From Rhea pennata (lineage: Eukaryota > Chordata > Aves > Rheiformes > Rheidae): a DNA stretch of 64,000 bases. A program made the translations under genes and the position numbers. The notes beneath the pieces are model-generated. The model was not told where the DNA came from. It made no database searches and saw nothing but the letters and a program-made list of their open reading frames with translations. Shown in pieces: positions 53,201 to 64,000 of this stretch; within the stretch, counting starts at the first letter, position 1, and every line of letters begins with the position of its first letter. The DNA lies in NCBI RefSeq assembly GCF_028389875.1, contig NC_084677.1, forward strand, positions 11,202,017 through 11,266,016, read 5' to 3'.

Positions 53201-55989
53201 GTTTGTTAATTTGCTTCAATGTATTTCATATATCTTTATAAGGAAAAGCTGAAAAGTAAATGGATTTATTTTTCAGAGAGGTCTCAGTGAGGTTTAGTTA
53301 TGCATACAGAGCTCTGCAAAGTCAGATCTGGAAACCAGTGACTTCTCAGTATTCTTACATTGACAGTCCCAAACCAATATTCTGTGCAGGAAATAAGGAC
53401 AGAGCTGGCTTTAATTTAAGCCAATGCCCAAACTCCTATTGTTTTCAGTAGTAAAGAATTTTGCTATTATATCTGTACACTTCTTTTGCAATGAACTTTA
53501 AAAGCTTATAGTTTTGTCTCCGTATGTTCCATTTTGTGTGGGAAGGTCTCTAATGATTTTTTTTCTTCAGTATGAGGAGAGGGGGATATAAATTATTCCA
53601 GCTTCAGTGCTCAACATTTTTGTAGGTAAAAGAGCGTGAATAGTATGCACAGTTGAAATTAGACATGCCAAAAGTTGTACATGTAGGGGAGGTTGAAAAT
53701 TTAGAATGCTTTCAAGGGAGGTCAGTGCTTTTTATAAGAGCAGTCATTAAGTCAATATAGATGACAGAATTTAAGGCTGCTAAATCTTATCTTATTTATT
53801 AAATTGTATATATTTTTAAAGTAAATATTTATCATATTCCCCTATGTTATGTACATCACAACAAGGTATATAGCATAAACTTACAGCCATGGTGCGTATG
53901 TCCAACAATGTTGACTTGGGTGAAATTAGTGTTGAATAGAGCTTCTTGTTTCATCTCACCTCTCTGACATAAATATTGAGGTCACTTGTGTTAACAATAA
54001 CGGTTTTCATTTAAACTACCTTGTACATCATGCTGTGCAGCAACAGTAATGATAGTAAGTTGTGAATCTACAACATGCTACTTATTTTCAACTGTCTCTG
54101 CTCTGTTCACAAATGCGGGCTTGCCATGTATCTTCCAAAGGTTTATGTGTAAATGGTTTTATGGGTTTTTCATAGAGTAAACTATACCCAAGAGGCTGTT
54201 CCCAATAAGGGCGTTAACTTTCACCTCCTGAGGAATAAGCTGGCTAATACTACATGGCAGATTATTGCTGTTCAGTGTTATTCTTCTGTCTGAGCCAGGT
54301 CTTCCTGAGGAAGTTTGCTCTGCTGTTCCCACAGGAGCTGTTGCTTTGTTGGGATCAGTTTATGAGGGATCATTAGTGCTATGATCAAGCAGTGATTTCC
54401 AGCTCCTGCTGAGCCTGAAACCATACCTCAACTAAAATATTTTTCTCTACTTGGAGTTCTGGCTGTATATGAAATAATCCCAAGACCACATGAAGGTACT
54501 TGAAAAATCTGTAAAGAATCAGTATTTCAAAATAAAGGATCAAGAACTTAGCACTAGATACAAACTTCTATTCCAGCTAGCAGTGTTGTTCAAAATGCAG
54601 TTGTCTGATGAAAAAGTATGATATGATATGTAAAAATCAGTATGGCATATTATCACTTCTGCCCTTCAGGGCCAGAACTGAGAACCTGGTAACACAGCAC
54701 TCTTCTATGGAGGAATTGAGGAAGAGAGCAAGCAATCATTCTGCTATCCACTAGAAGTAGTTCTTCAGGTTTGGGCTTTTGGGGGTTTATGGATAGCTGG
54801 CTTTTCAAAAACTACCTGCAAAGGAGTTCTGGTGATCATTAAGCACATAAGTACAGTTAAGCACTGTACTCTATATTTGTATATAAACCACATCATGCTT
54901 CTCCCTGTTCTTACCAGTAGAGAAAGAGAGGATGTGATAGGAAGCAATTATATAAAATTATTTTTTCCTAATGGTGTTTGCACCACCTCATGTAGGGACT
55001 GCAGTAGAAGTTGTTTGCTTTTCATTGACCTCTTTGGATTCTGTGCTGAGACTATAGAAGAGGGGTGGGGTGATAATACAGGGAGTGAAGAATTCTGTCC
55101 CATGCCCTAGAAGGAGTGACTGCTAAAAAGCAATCTGCAAAACCATCATGAAAATCTGAGGTGTTAAAATTAGGTTCTTAAATATCATTTTCCAGCATAT
55201 ACTCTCCTTTTGATAGAGGGTCCAGGTGTGTGAGCGAGGAAGGAAAGGTGGTGCTCTGTGATGTTTCACTGATCTGGACACCTAGGGGATTAAGAACCTG
55301 CCCTGAAGTGTAAATGCTGCTAAAAGTACTTGCATTTTTAGAGTTGCTCCCAGTGCAATAAAAAAACCAAAGTGCTAGTTAAGCACCAGCAAAAGATCTA
55401 GAAACATAATAATATGAATACTTCAGCAAAAGTAGTCTGTTACTAGGTGTGCCCGGATTGGGAGTGTCAGTGCCACCCGTAAAGCTAACATTTCCATTGC
55501 AGTTCACGATTGCGTGTGTCTTTCGAGTGGATATAAGAATCTGACAAAGCTGAGACCTGCCATTGTGTTTGGGGTCTATAAGTGAGCAGGCCTTAAGGCA
55601 CAAGAAAAGCTAATAGGAAGGCATTGTTGTAACAGAACTAATTTTGTGCTTGCTCAACCACTCAACATCTAAACATATGGAACTATTTTATGTGTAGGAA
55701 GAATGTCGTGAGAGTGAGCTGTGTCAGCCTGGCTATTAAAGCCTGCCAGAGCAGAGATGAGAGATCTGCTCATGCTTTTGGTCCATAGAGGAACTGGTGT
55801 TTTTTATATTTGCTTTTTAACAAATCTGAATTAACACTGCTTCTGTTACGTGAACATTTTGCGTTCTCTTTAGTGTGTGAAGGTACAAAACTATCAGTTT
55901 ATGTATCAAATCCTGTTGAATTCATCAAACTCTTGGTGTTAAAGAATTAGGTAAGAAACACCTAATTTACTGAGGATGCATCTTGAAGC

Positions 55990-56130
55990 CAGTTACTTGT
56001 ATTTTCTTTTTAGATCTAACATCTGTCACCTTGGATTTTGGAAAGTTATTATGGTAATACCTCAATTTCCTCATAAAATACAGATAATGCTTACAGGAGT
56101 TTCTGTCATGAAGACTAGCAGTAAAGTGCT
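55990..56130 (+). mobile_element. MIR-like ancient SINE fragment
   Basis: ACCTCAATTTCCTCATAAAA, then ACAGATAAT, TGTCATGAAGACTAGCAG and TAAAGTGCT keep the order of the MIR/core-SINE consensus (CTCAGTTTCCTCATCTGTAA, GGGATAAT, GTGAGGATTA, AAAGTGCT). It is strongly diverged. Such amniote-age SINE relics are known but sparse in birds. The call is by eye only. Confidence 0.45.
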
Positions 56131-56189
56131 ATATATATATATTTATATATATAATACACACACATATGTACATACATACGCACACACAA
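56130..56189. repeat. compound (TA)n / (CA)n microsatellite
   Basis: Alternating TA with short interruptions passes into ACACAC and CATACATACG units. It directly abuts the MIR-like relic. Confidence 0.85.
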
Positions 56190-59100
56190 ATATAATTTCC
56201 ATTTATTTCTTATTACCGTTTATTTTACCAAACAGAGAGGAAAAAACTAACTACAATTTCTTCTATATTTTGCTGGTAGTAGATGCTTTTACCAAGTTGC
56301 TCGAGTTTCAGGTATTTTGAATACCTTAAGCAAAAAAAAAAAAAGTTATTTCCTTCACAGCAACCTGTATGGTTACTACAGAATTAAATTATATTCAGTG
56401 TGCGCTGATGTGTGTTTTGTTTTCCTTCCATCCATACTCCAAGAAGTATATGCTTCTAGATCTGCCTTATTGACAGTATAAATTGTAGAAAAGGTACCTT
56501 GCAATGACTTTGTGGCTTCAGGAACAGTTTATATTTTGCTAGTAGTAATGATTGTTTTTTATTTGTATTTATTTATTTTAGTTACCATGGAGCTGATTAT
56601 AGATGCTTGTTGACACAATACAGTGGTGAGATTAATACAGGATTCACTTAAATATATGGGTGTTAAAAGTAAGGATTCAATAATATGTACCAAAGAAAAG
56701 GATTTAAAGTTGTCTGAAATGAGAAAAATGGATTCCCATTAATGACTTATTAGAAACATTTGCACTGTTTAGTTTCCAGCCAGTGCTCACATACAGGCGG
56801 CATTATGTAAACTCCATTTGTACTTTTGCCGAAGCAAAGATGATCAGTAGGCCAAACTTTTAAGTCTGACTTACATTTTTATAGGTACCTCACAGCAGTT
56901 CAAATTGTTCCAACTTTTTTCTTGCTAATTTTGAAACAAAGTAGACAGAACTAACTTTTCTTGCTTGCTGAAACACAGTCTGTAGGATTACAATTTATGC
57001 AGAGATGCTTGTCCTTTTTGTTGTAGTAATCTTTTCCAGCAGTATTGATAGCTGTGTATTTCAGAAGAAGGTAACTAGAGTGATTCATGGATGGGGAGGA
57101 ATATTAACCTCTAAGGTGAAATATTGCTATCTATTTTAGAATCAAATAGAAAACTGTATTTGTAGTATCATGGAACAACAGTGCTGAGGCTGTTTTTATT
57201 TTTTGTCCAAAGCAATATAGGAAAAATTATAAATGATCATAAATAGCTTATAAATTATTTATAAACAATTTATAACATTTTAAAATAAGTTTATTGCAAT
57301 AATAATGATTTATAATTATTTAATATTTCTGCAGTGCCTACAAATTAGTAGTGGGCTGAGACTCCTTTTATTGGTAGCTAAATGGTAATCCGTGGTAATG
57401 TTACTGCAATCTCCTTTTGTGTGCTGCTGCCACCCTTCTCAAACTCCCTTTTCTTCCTCCAGTCTCTGACTCATTGAGATACACACAGACCTGAAGAAAA
57501 TGGAGATATGGCCAAGAAAAGGATCTGTGCAGGGATGTGCCTCTTTCAAGGAGCGAGGGAAACGAACTAGAAACTTTGACTGGCAAAGCACTTATTTGCA
57601 TGGTTCCTTAGGAATCGGTAATGAAATAATAGTCATAGGGTACGTCCTTTCTCAGAATGAAGCTCTTCATTTCTTCCTATTATGAATGTGTCATATTTGA
57701 TGCACTATCTTGTACATGTTTATAAATCTTGTAATTAGAGCTGATTACAAGAGTTCAGGCTCTTTCAGGTGCCTAAGGAAAAGTAATTTATGATAGTCTG
57801 GCTGTTGGATAGGCTAATCAAATAAGAAACACTAGCTGCTAAGATTTAGAGGTTCAAAATTCCAGAGCATGCAAGGTCCAATTCCTTTCTTTGAGCAAGA
57901 TACACTTGGTTTATTATGTCTGGGTCCTTTAGAAGAATTAAGTGCTCCCCTCTGTGGACATCAAAAGCCTCCCGGGGATTTACTGCAATATCAGATGCCA
58001 GCATTTCCTATCCATGCAATGTAGTGTGATATGCAACAGTTGGCTGCTACCCAAGAGCCTTGTGGTAGCTGCAATTCTGTGGCATATATACAAATTACAA
58101 AGCACACTGGCATTATTAAGGATGGCAGTCTCTCAAGGTGTAATGATTAATAATCCATTGCTATGTTTAAATATTTGTCAAGTTGAAGACAGCTCGCACT
58201 AGATCTTGAATTTGACCATGAGCAATTCTTTGTGCAGGTATTTGGGCACTGCATCAATAGGGCTGAGCTGTCTTTTGAGCTTGGTATTTCCAAGAACTTA
58301 ATCAAATGGCGATGTTCATAGGTAGTAAAGCCAAGTAGTTTAGCTTTGTAACACTCATCACTGAGCCAACTTCCCAATTTTTGGAAGTTTTGGAAGCTCA
58401 AGTTTTCTTGTTGCTAGTGACCACTTTCAGCTCTTGGCAGTCTATGTCACGCTGGAGAAGCAGTATTTTCTGCTGGTGATAATGTGGGAAGGGCAGTGTG
58501 GCTTCTTTTAAGACAGACGAGTACAGAAATAGGTGCTGGGGCACCTATGATAGAAAGTAAATAACCTTCACTGCTGATAGAAAGCCTTCCTTCGGGAGAC
58601 CGGGAATTCTTCATTCTCACCCATAATATTCATCTGCAGGTCACAGGTTTGTGCTTGGCTTTGAACTATTGGAGTGGCTGTCGGGGAATAGTGATTTGTA
58701 GGAAGTAAACAGACAGTGTCTGTGTGGTTCTTACTGAAAAGTGCCTGAATTTTAAACAGTATTTCTCCAGCTGATGCATGTTGGCCGTATCTACAGAGCA
58801 GAACCTGAGTTATCTTCCTAGACCACCCTGAAGTAACTGGCTGTGGTGGTATATCCTGAAAAGAAAGTTCTGTCACCATTGTGAAAATAAACAGAGGACT
58901 TCTACATTCTGGCTTCCAACAAGAGACAGTTTTTCTAACTTATCTCATGGGATCAGAAGCATGAGTCTTGCTCATTTGCAGCAGGATGAGTTCCTTGGGG
59001 ATTCTGAAAATTCTTCACAAGCACCAAATATGTTTTAAAGGAACAAAACTGATATCGCAGAGTGGAACACTGAAGAATAATTTTGGTTTTCCACAATGGA

Positions 59101-62100
59101 CAACTCTTTTTGTAGATGCCCCTATAGATAATCTATAGGATCTTCAGAACCTTGTGGCATAGAATTACACGTTACTCGGGGGCTGCTAAATAAAAGTACA
59201 GGTAGTCCCAAGAAACACTCAGGCTCACAAAAAAAAATTAGTACCAGTTATCTTAAATATTACGAAACAAAATCCATGAAAAGGGGAATGGTTCTGTTTT
59301 TGAAAGGAAGCACTTCCACTAAGGTAACTCTTCTTAGCAGCTCTATATTGAAAAGCTGAGTGACATTTTAGTTTTATGGAGTTCTGCACTTTGTTTCTTA
59401 ATTTAATTGGTGTTGATGACAAAGTCTATACTCGGGGACCCTGTTTTTCTGTGGCATTATCCATAGACCTGGATCTGAAGCTTGCTTGCTTCCCCTTCTA
59501 CCTGTTTCCCCTTCTCCCCACCATGTAATTTAGTTACATTTTTAAGGAACGAGTATGGGATCAAAATAACAGAATGGGACAAATTGCTTTTTCAGTGTGC
59601 TTCAGCAGTAAATCTAGGTTCTCTTTCCACTTTTTAAATTGATGGACAAAGACGTTGATATTATTACAAAGTCTCAATAAAGCTGCTTGCTTTCCATGAT
59701 AAAATGTTTGTATACATCAAAAAAGAGATTCACCCTGATTTCCATATGGGTGAGGCAGGTGATTTGTTTGACTTCTAAGTATTGCTACAGCTTGCCTCGC
59801 CAAAGCTTTTGCTTTACTACGTAGTCTTCTCTTGTGAAAAATGGAGGTACCTCTTAATGCTGCAATTCTGCCTTTTTTTTTTTAAGGAAAAAAAAAAGCA
59901 TACATAGCAGCGTTATTCCTGCGATCAGTGCGATAGTGGAAGTGTCAGCCCCTGAGCTGCCACAGTAGAGGAGGATTCTGATGCCTGCTCTATGTAAAGG
60001 AGAAAATGCACTGCACCTTCGGGGCCTGCTGCTGAAAGCAGTGCTGTAGGCGTAGCACAGTGGGGGAAGAGGAGTCACAAGAGTGAAGAAAGAAGTCGCT
60101 TTTTTCCTTAGGTTGAATTCCGTTCTGAAACGAATCATGCCCCTAAAATCGTGTGTTAATGATGCAGTTCTTCATTGTAAAAACTTGTGTGGGAAGAAGC
60201 ATGTTTCACTTTGTTTTTTAAACCCACACTTAATTCAACTTTAAAACTAGGCAACAAGATTGTACAGGAAACTTGAAAAGATTGACTGGCCAGGAAGTTC
60301 TTATGTGGTCTGAGTCTTTCAGTGGACTGTTTTGAATCTTTCAGCAATTACAAAAAAGCACCCTGAATTTTAATGTATGGAAAGAGTGGAATAAAGGGAG
60401 TAAAGGCTCGAAGTAGTAGTTGCTGCTGTTGTTTTTTCAAACTGAACTCTGACTAAGGTCCAATGTAATCAGAAGTAAGTACTTTCTGTAAGTGTGCATT
60501 CAGTAAGATGAAGTTAGCAATAAAGATGGAGCGTTTCTTGCCTGTTTATATTGAATCTAAAATTAGAGAGAATTCTGTCTCAGAATGTCAGTATAACAAC
60601 TGTATAAACATATGTTAACAGATAGGCTCTTTGGAGAACTATAACATCTGATTGCTTTTTAAGAATAGTCCCACTTGTACAGAAAGGACTAAGCTCTGCT
60701 GTTAAGATAAAGTCATATTTTTATCTCACTAAAGTGCACATTTAACTGTTCATGAGTAGTCTATCTTCTCATATTCTATCCGAAAAAGTCTCCAGACTCT
60801 TTTACAGTCTATTTTTGTAGATGCTGTTTTGTGATGAGGATGGTGGAGGGAGAAGGTGTTTTTGCAATGTAGATGGCTCTTGTTAATTGCCCAAATAAAC
60901 CAGGTTTAAATTCGGCAGGTTTCTAAAACAGGGATTTGCTTTGGCAGAAGGGATAACAGTATAACTTTAGGATAACTTCTGAGTGTGCTCTCTTGACTTC
61001 CTCTTCTTTGATTTTAATGCTTTTGTTGTGATAGGAACAATGAGTAAATGCCTACTTCTAAAAATTATCACTGCAGAGGAAGAAACATTAATTTGCATGA
61101 AACATTTGCACTGTTTAAAGTGGAGGCTTAAAATATTAGTCTACTAGGAAACTACATGGTGGCTGTTTTGGAAGACAGGTTCTTTGTAGTTAAGATGTAT
61201 GTCAGTCTCTTGCAAAACATGAAGCATTACTTGTAGAGAATAAATTCCTTGGACCTGTGTCTAATCTCTATTTAAAGTGTAGTTTAACCTGTATTGCCAG
61301 TTGTTACCAGCATGTCATATGCAATTTTGGCAAATGTTAAAAAGCGCCTTTAGGAATCAAAACTAAGATCAGGTTTTATTCTGCTTGAAATATTACTTTA
61401 GTTGCTATGAAAAACTGTCTTGGGACATTTAGGTGGCATTCTTTAATTGGCAAAGGTGTCTTACAGAGTAAAGCAAGTCTAGTAGACAGAGATAGTTAGC
61501 TTTTGTTTCCCTGATTTGTAGAGTGGAGGAAACTTATGTGCCCGAGGAAGGGCTTACATGACTAAAACTGTACAATTTTTTTCCTTTTGTGCTAGTTGGT
61601 CTAGTAATTCTGCCTACAACCTTGCTTTGCCCATCTCCTCACACTGCTAAAAATACAATCCTGCCATGAGTTGCATGATTTGAAACATCGCCTCTAAATT
61701 GCTAATACATTTTATTTCCTTTCTGAGTATTTTGTTATTTTTCAATGTCCATTGTACTCCATGGCAACCTGAGCCTAGAATTTGTTCTCTGTTCTCGGGA
61801 GAAATTTAGGTTCAGCCATAAGAAAGCATTCAAGCACGTAAGGTGTGTTTAGGCAGAGTGTTTGCAGAGGCAGCCACCTAAAATCTGCAAATGCATTTCT
61901 AACCATATAAAAACCAAAAGGCATTTCAGCACTTCTTTCACCTAAAGCCACTGGGTGATCCGTAAGACTGTGGAGGAGCCAGATCAGTGGGTGTCCTTGG
62001 AGCACATCTGACACAAACTGAGATCAGCACAAAGCACAACAGTTTTGTCTGACAGGAAGATGATCCTTATTCCTCTTGAATTCTGCAGTCATTTGATAAA

Positions 62101-62231
62101 AAGCACAAGCAATTTTGAGGGCAGAATCAGAACCTAGATTTTTGCTCTCCCCTTGAATGCCCTTGTCACCAGTCTGGGGAAACTGTTTCAGATTTTAAAC
62201 AGGAAAGTTGACAGATATTCCCTCTTCATAA

Positions 62232-62258
62232 ATAGATAGATAGAGAGAGAGAGAGAGA
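62232..62258. repeat. (TAGA)n / (GA)n microsatellite
   Basis: Three TAGA units pass into alternating GA. Located in MOSMO intron 1. Confidence 0.85.
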
Positions 62259-63706
62259 ACAAGCTGATACTTTGCTTGATGTGAATTTTGGGTTTTGGTG
62301 CATCTGTCCTGATCAGCTGGGACATCTGTTAAATCGAAAAATCAAATGACTTGATGAAATAATGCTTTTAGGTATGCAAGAGGAGTTAAAAACATGGCCC
62401 TGAGACCCAGTTGTTGCCAACCCATGGACAGGCCAATGTGAGACAGGACTTCCTATGTGGAAGGAGAAGCAGTAAAATGCGAAGATCTGGAGTTTTGGCA
62501 TTGCTGCTGGGAGCTGCGCTGCTGCTGCAGGAGATGCTGCTGCTGCCATGACCGAAACAGCCTGCCCACCTCCTGTCGCTGGCACATCAGCACTGCGGTC
62601 GCGAGGCGATGAGCAGAGCGCTTCGGAGAAGGCTGCGATAGCTCTCCATTGACCTCTCTCCACTCAGTCCTATCATTTTACAGCTCTGTCTGAAGCCAAA
62701 TATAACTCTGTTAAAAAACACAAGCTCATCAGATGTTAAATGGCAGAACAGCTGTAGGTGTCATAGCTTCTGGCTTTCTACAGAACATACGGTAGAAAAC
62801 TGATGTAGCTGACTAGAAAAATCACTTAAATATTGATACTGCCTCTTTTTTTTTTTTTTTCCTTTTAAGAATTCTGTCAACTTTGAATAGCTCTTTTTTG
62901 GTTGGGGGAAAATGGTAAATAATTACAGGGTTTTTTTTTGTTTGTGTTTAAGCTAAATAAAACCTTAAGTTTGTTTAAATTAAATCTTTTTTTCCAGGCC
63001 ATTGCCACTTGAGTTACTGCAAGGATTCTAATCCTCACTGACAACGCTATCCTATTGTGCAAATGTTTACGGTGTCAAAAATAAACCGCCAGAAGGATGG
63101 AACTTATTAGAGATCCTGTTTACTGACATTTAATTAATGCTGTCTTCTGAAGTAGGGAAGAACACCTTCAGCGTGGGCAGATTTCTTGGCTCCACTATGC
63201 GAGAACACACAGAGCCTTTGTTACGTCCTCAGGAGAGCTGTTCCTGCGTTGTTGCCGGAGGATAACTCTTTCAACGTGTGGGGTGGTCCATCTCTATTTC
63301 TTTCTTATTTTCAGTATCATGCTTTAAAAAAACTTACATGTTGGAATCCAGAAATAAACTTGTGTCTTACTGGCCCAAATGTCTGTAATTTAAGTAGGTC
63401 ACAACTCATATCATAATGATTGTTGTCTATAGTAATAAACTTTTCTAATATATGTGAGCCATAAGGCTCTTTCCCAGTTTGTAGCTCTGTTTTCTTTTTC
63501 CTTTTTATAACTCTCTTCACTTTTTTTGGTGGGGAAGGGAGGGAGAAGACTTTTTGTGGAGGGTGGGATTTGGTTTGAATTAGGAATGTTACAAGTACTG
63601 AACTGAGAATTTTTCAGACAACTCAGGCACCAGATGGTCTTCAGCAGCAAGGCAGGCTTTTATGCTAATATGCCACAACCCTTTAATATTGAGGTTGGCC
63701 TTTAAA

Positions 63707-63726
63707 AATCATCTTTAAAGATGATT
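63707..63726. repeat. perfect 20-bp palindrome
   Basis: AATCATCTTT and AAAGATGATT meet with no spacer. Located in MOSMO intron 1. Function unknown. Confidence 0.88.
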
Positions 63727-64000
63727 CTTTCTTTTAAAAAGTCAGTGAGCTTTGGAGTTGCCTGAGTGCCAAAAATGGTTCACTAATAAATCAAGTTTTT
63801 TGGGCATTATATTGTTAAATAGAATTAAATTAATAGGCTCATCGTTGCTATCATAAGCTGTGTTTGAATTTAGGTATTTTTGAATTTATTGGTAATACAG
63901 GTATTTTTAAGAAGCTCACTTAGTCCCTCAAACACAGGAACATGCTTCTACTGCAGGAGGAATGGTGAACTTCAAAGGAGGCTTGAATTGGAGAGAACAT

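Larger units (their letters stand above)
50298..64000 (+). other. MOSMO intron 1 (partial)
   Basis: After about 300 bases of residual CpG island the DNA becomes AT-rich and stays so to the edge. Contents seen: a MIR-like relic near 56.0-56.1 kb, a TA/CA microsatellite at 56130-56189, AT-rich inverted repeats near 57.25 kb, a TAGA/GA repeat at 62232-62258, a CTG-rich patch at about 62498-62548, and a 20-bp palindrome at 63707-63726. No coding exon is recognised. Confidence 0.75.

Noticed and set aside
58147-58879. two consecutive minus-strand frames of 84 and 103 codons as a possible degraded gene
   Set aside because: No motif of any family was recognised and the frames are separate. Most likely chance open stretches in the MOSMO intron.

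Overview
The window is a vertebrate, most likely avian, nuclear segment. Interrupted genes with GT-AG introns alternate with AT-rich introns and intergenic DNA. There are two sharp CpG islands, and a CR1 3' fragment of the type common in birds. By recall the UQCRC2 protein is closest to bird core protein 2, but several residues differ from the chicken protein, so a bird other than chicken is my best guess. Six protein genes in the order ZP2, ANKS4B, CRYM, UQCRC2, PDZD9 and MOSMO match human 16p12. I recognised them by aligning translated exons to remembered family members; no search was run.

Layout. Positions 1-5376 (minus) hold ZP2, an egg-coat zona pellucida glycoprotein, with 17 exons visible and the C-terminus beyond the left edge. 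Its TATA box and two E-boxes lie just upstream. Positions 5.5-9.2 kb are gene-free apart from a small GC-rich patch with an NRF1-like site. ANKS4B (plus, two coding exons) lies at 9288-13171. A 4.7 kb convergent gap carries a truncated CR1. CRYM (minus, eight exons, 314 codons) covers 17905-27093. UQCRC2 (plus, 14 exons, 457 codons) covers 27477-38952 and shares a 383-bp CpG-island promoter head-to-head with CRYM. PDZD9 (minus) runs from 39693 to at least 45328; its first exon is unresolved. MOSMO (plus) begins at 50192 in a GC-box-rich CpG island. Only its first coding exon is present, and the remaining 13.7 kb is intron 1.

The genes are unrelated in function: egg coat, brush-border adhesion, thyroid-hormone and ketimine metabolism, respiratory complex III, a PDZ adaptor, and Hedgehog-pathway attenuation. 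The shared signal is architectural. Two CpG-island promoters are present: one is a compact bidirectional unit with NRF1 and ETS motifs, and the other has about a dozen GC boxes and a short upstream ORF. I found no prokaryote-like operon, CRISPR array, tRNA or rRNA, and I recognised no retroviral or LTR element. I see no convincing undescribed system. The more unusual items are several perfect palindromes, an old CR1/L3-like relic, a MIR-like relic, and two signal-peptide-like small ORFs that need outside data.
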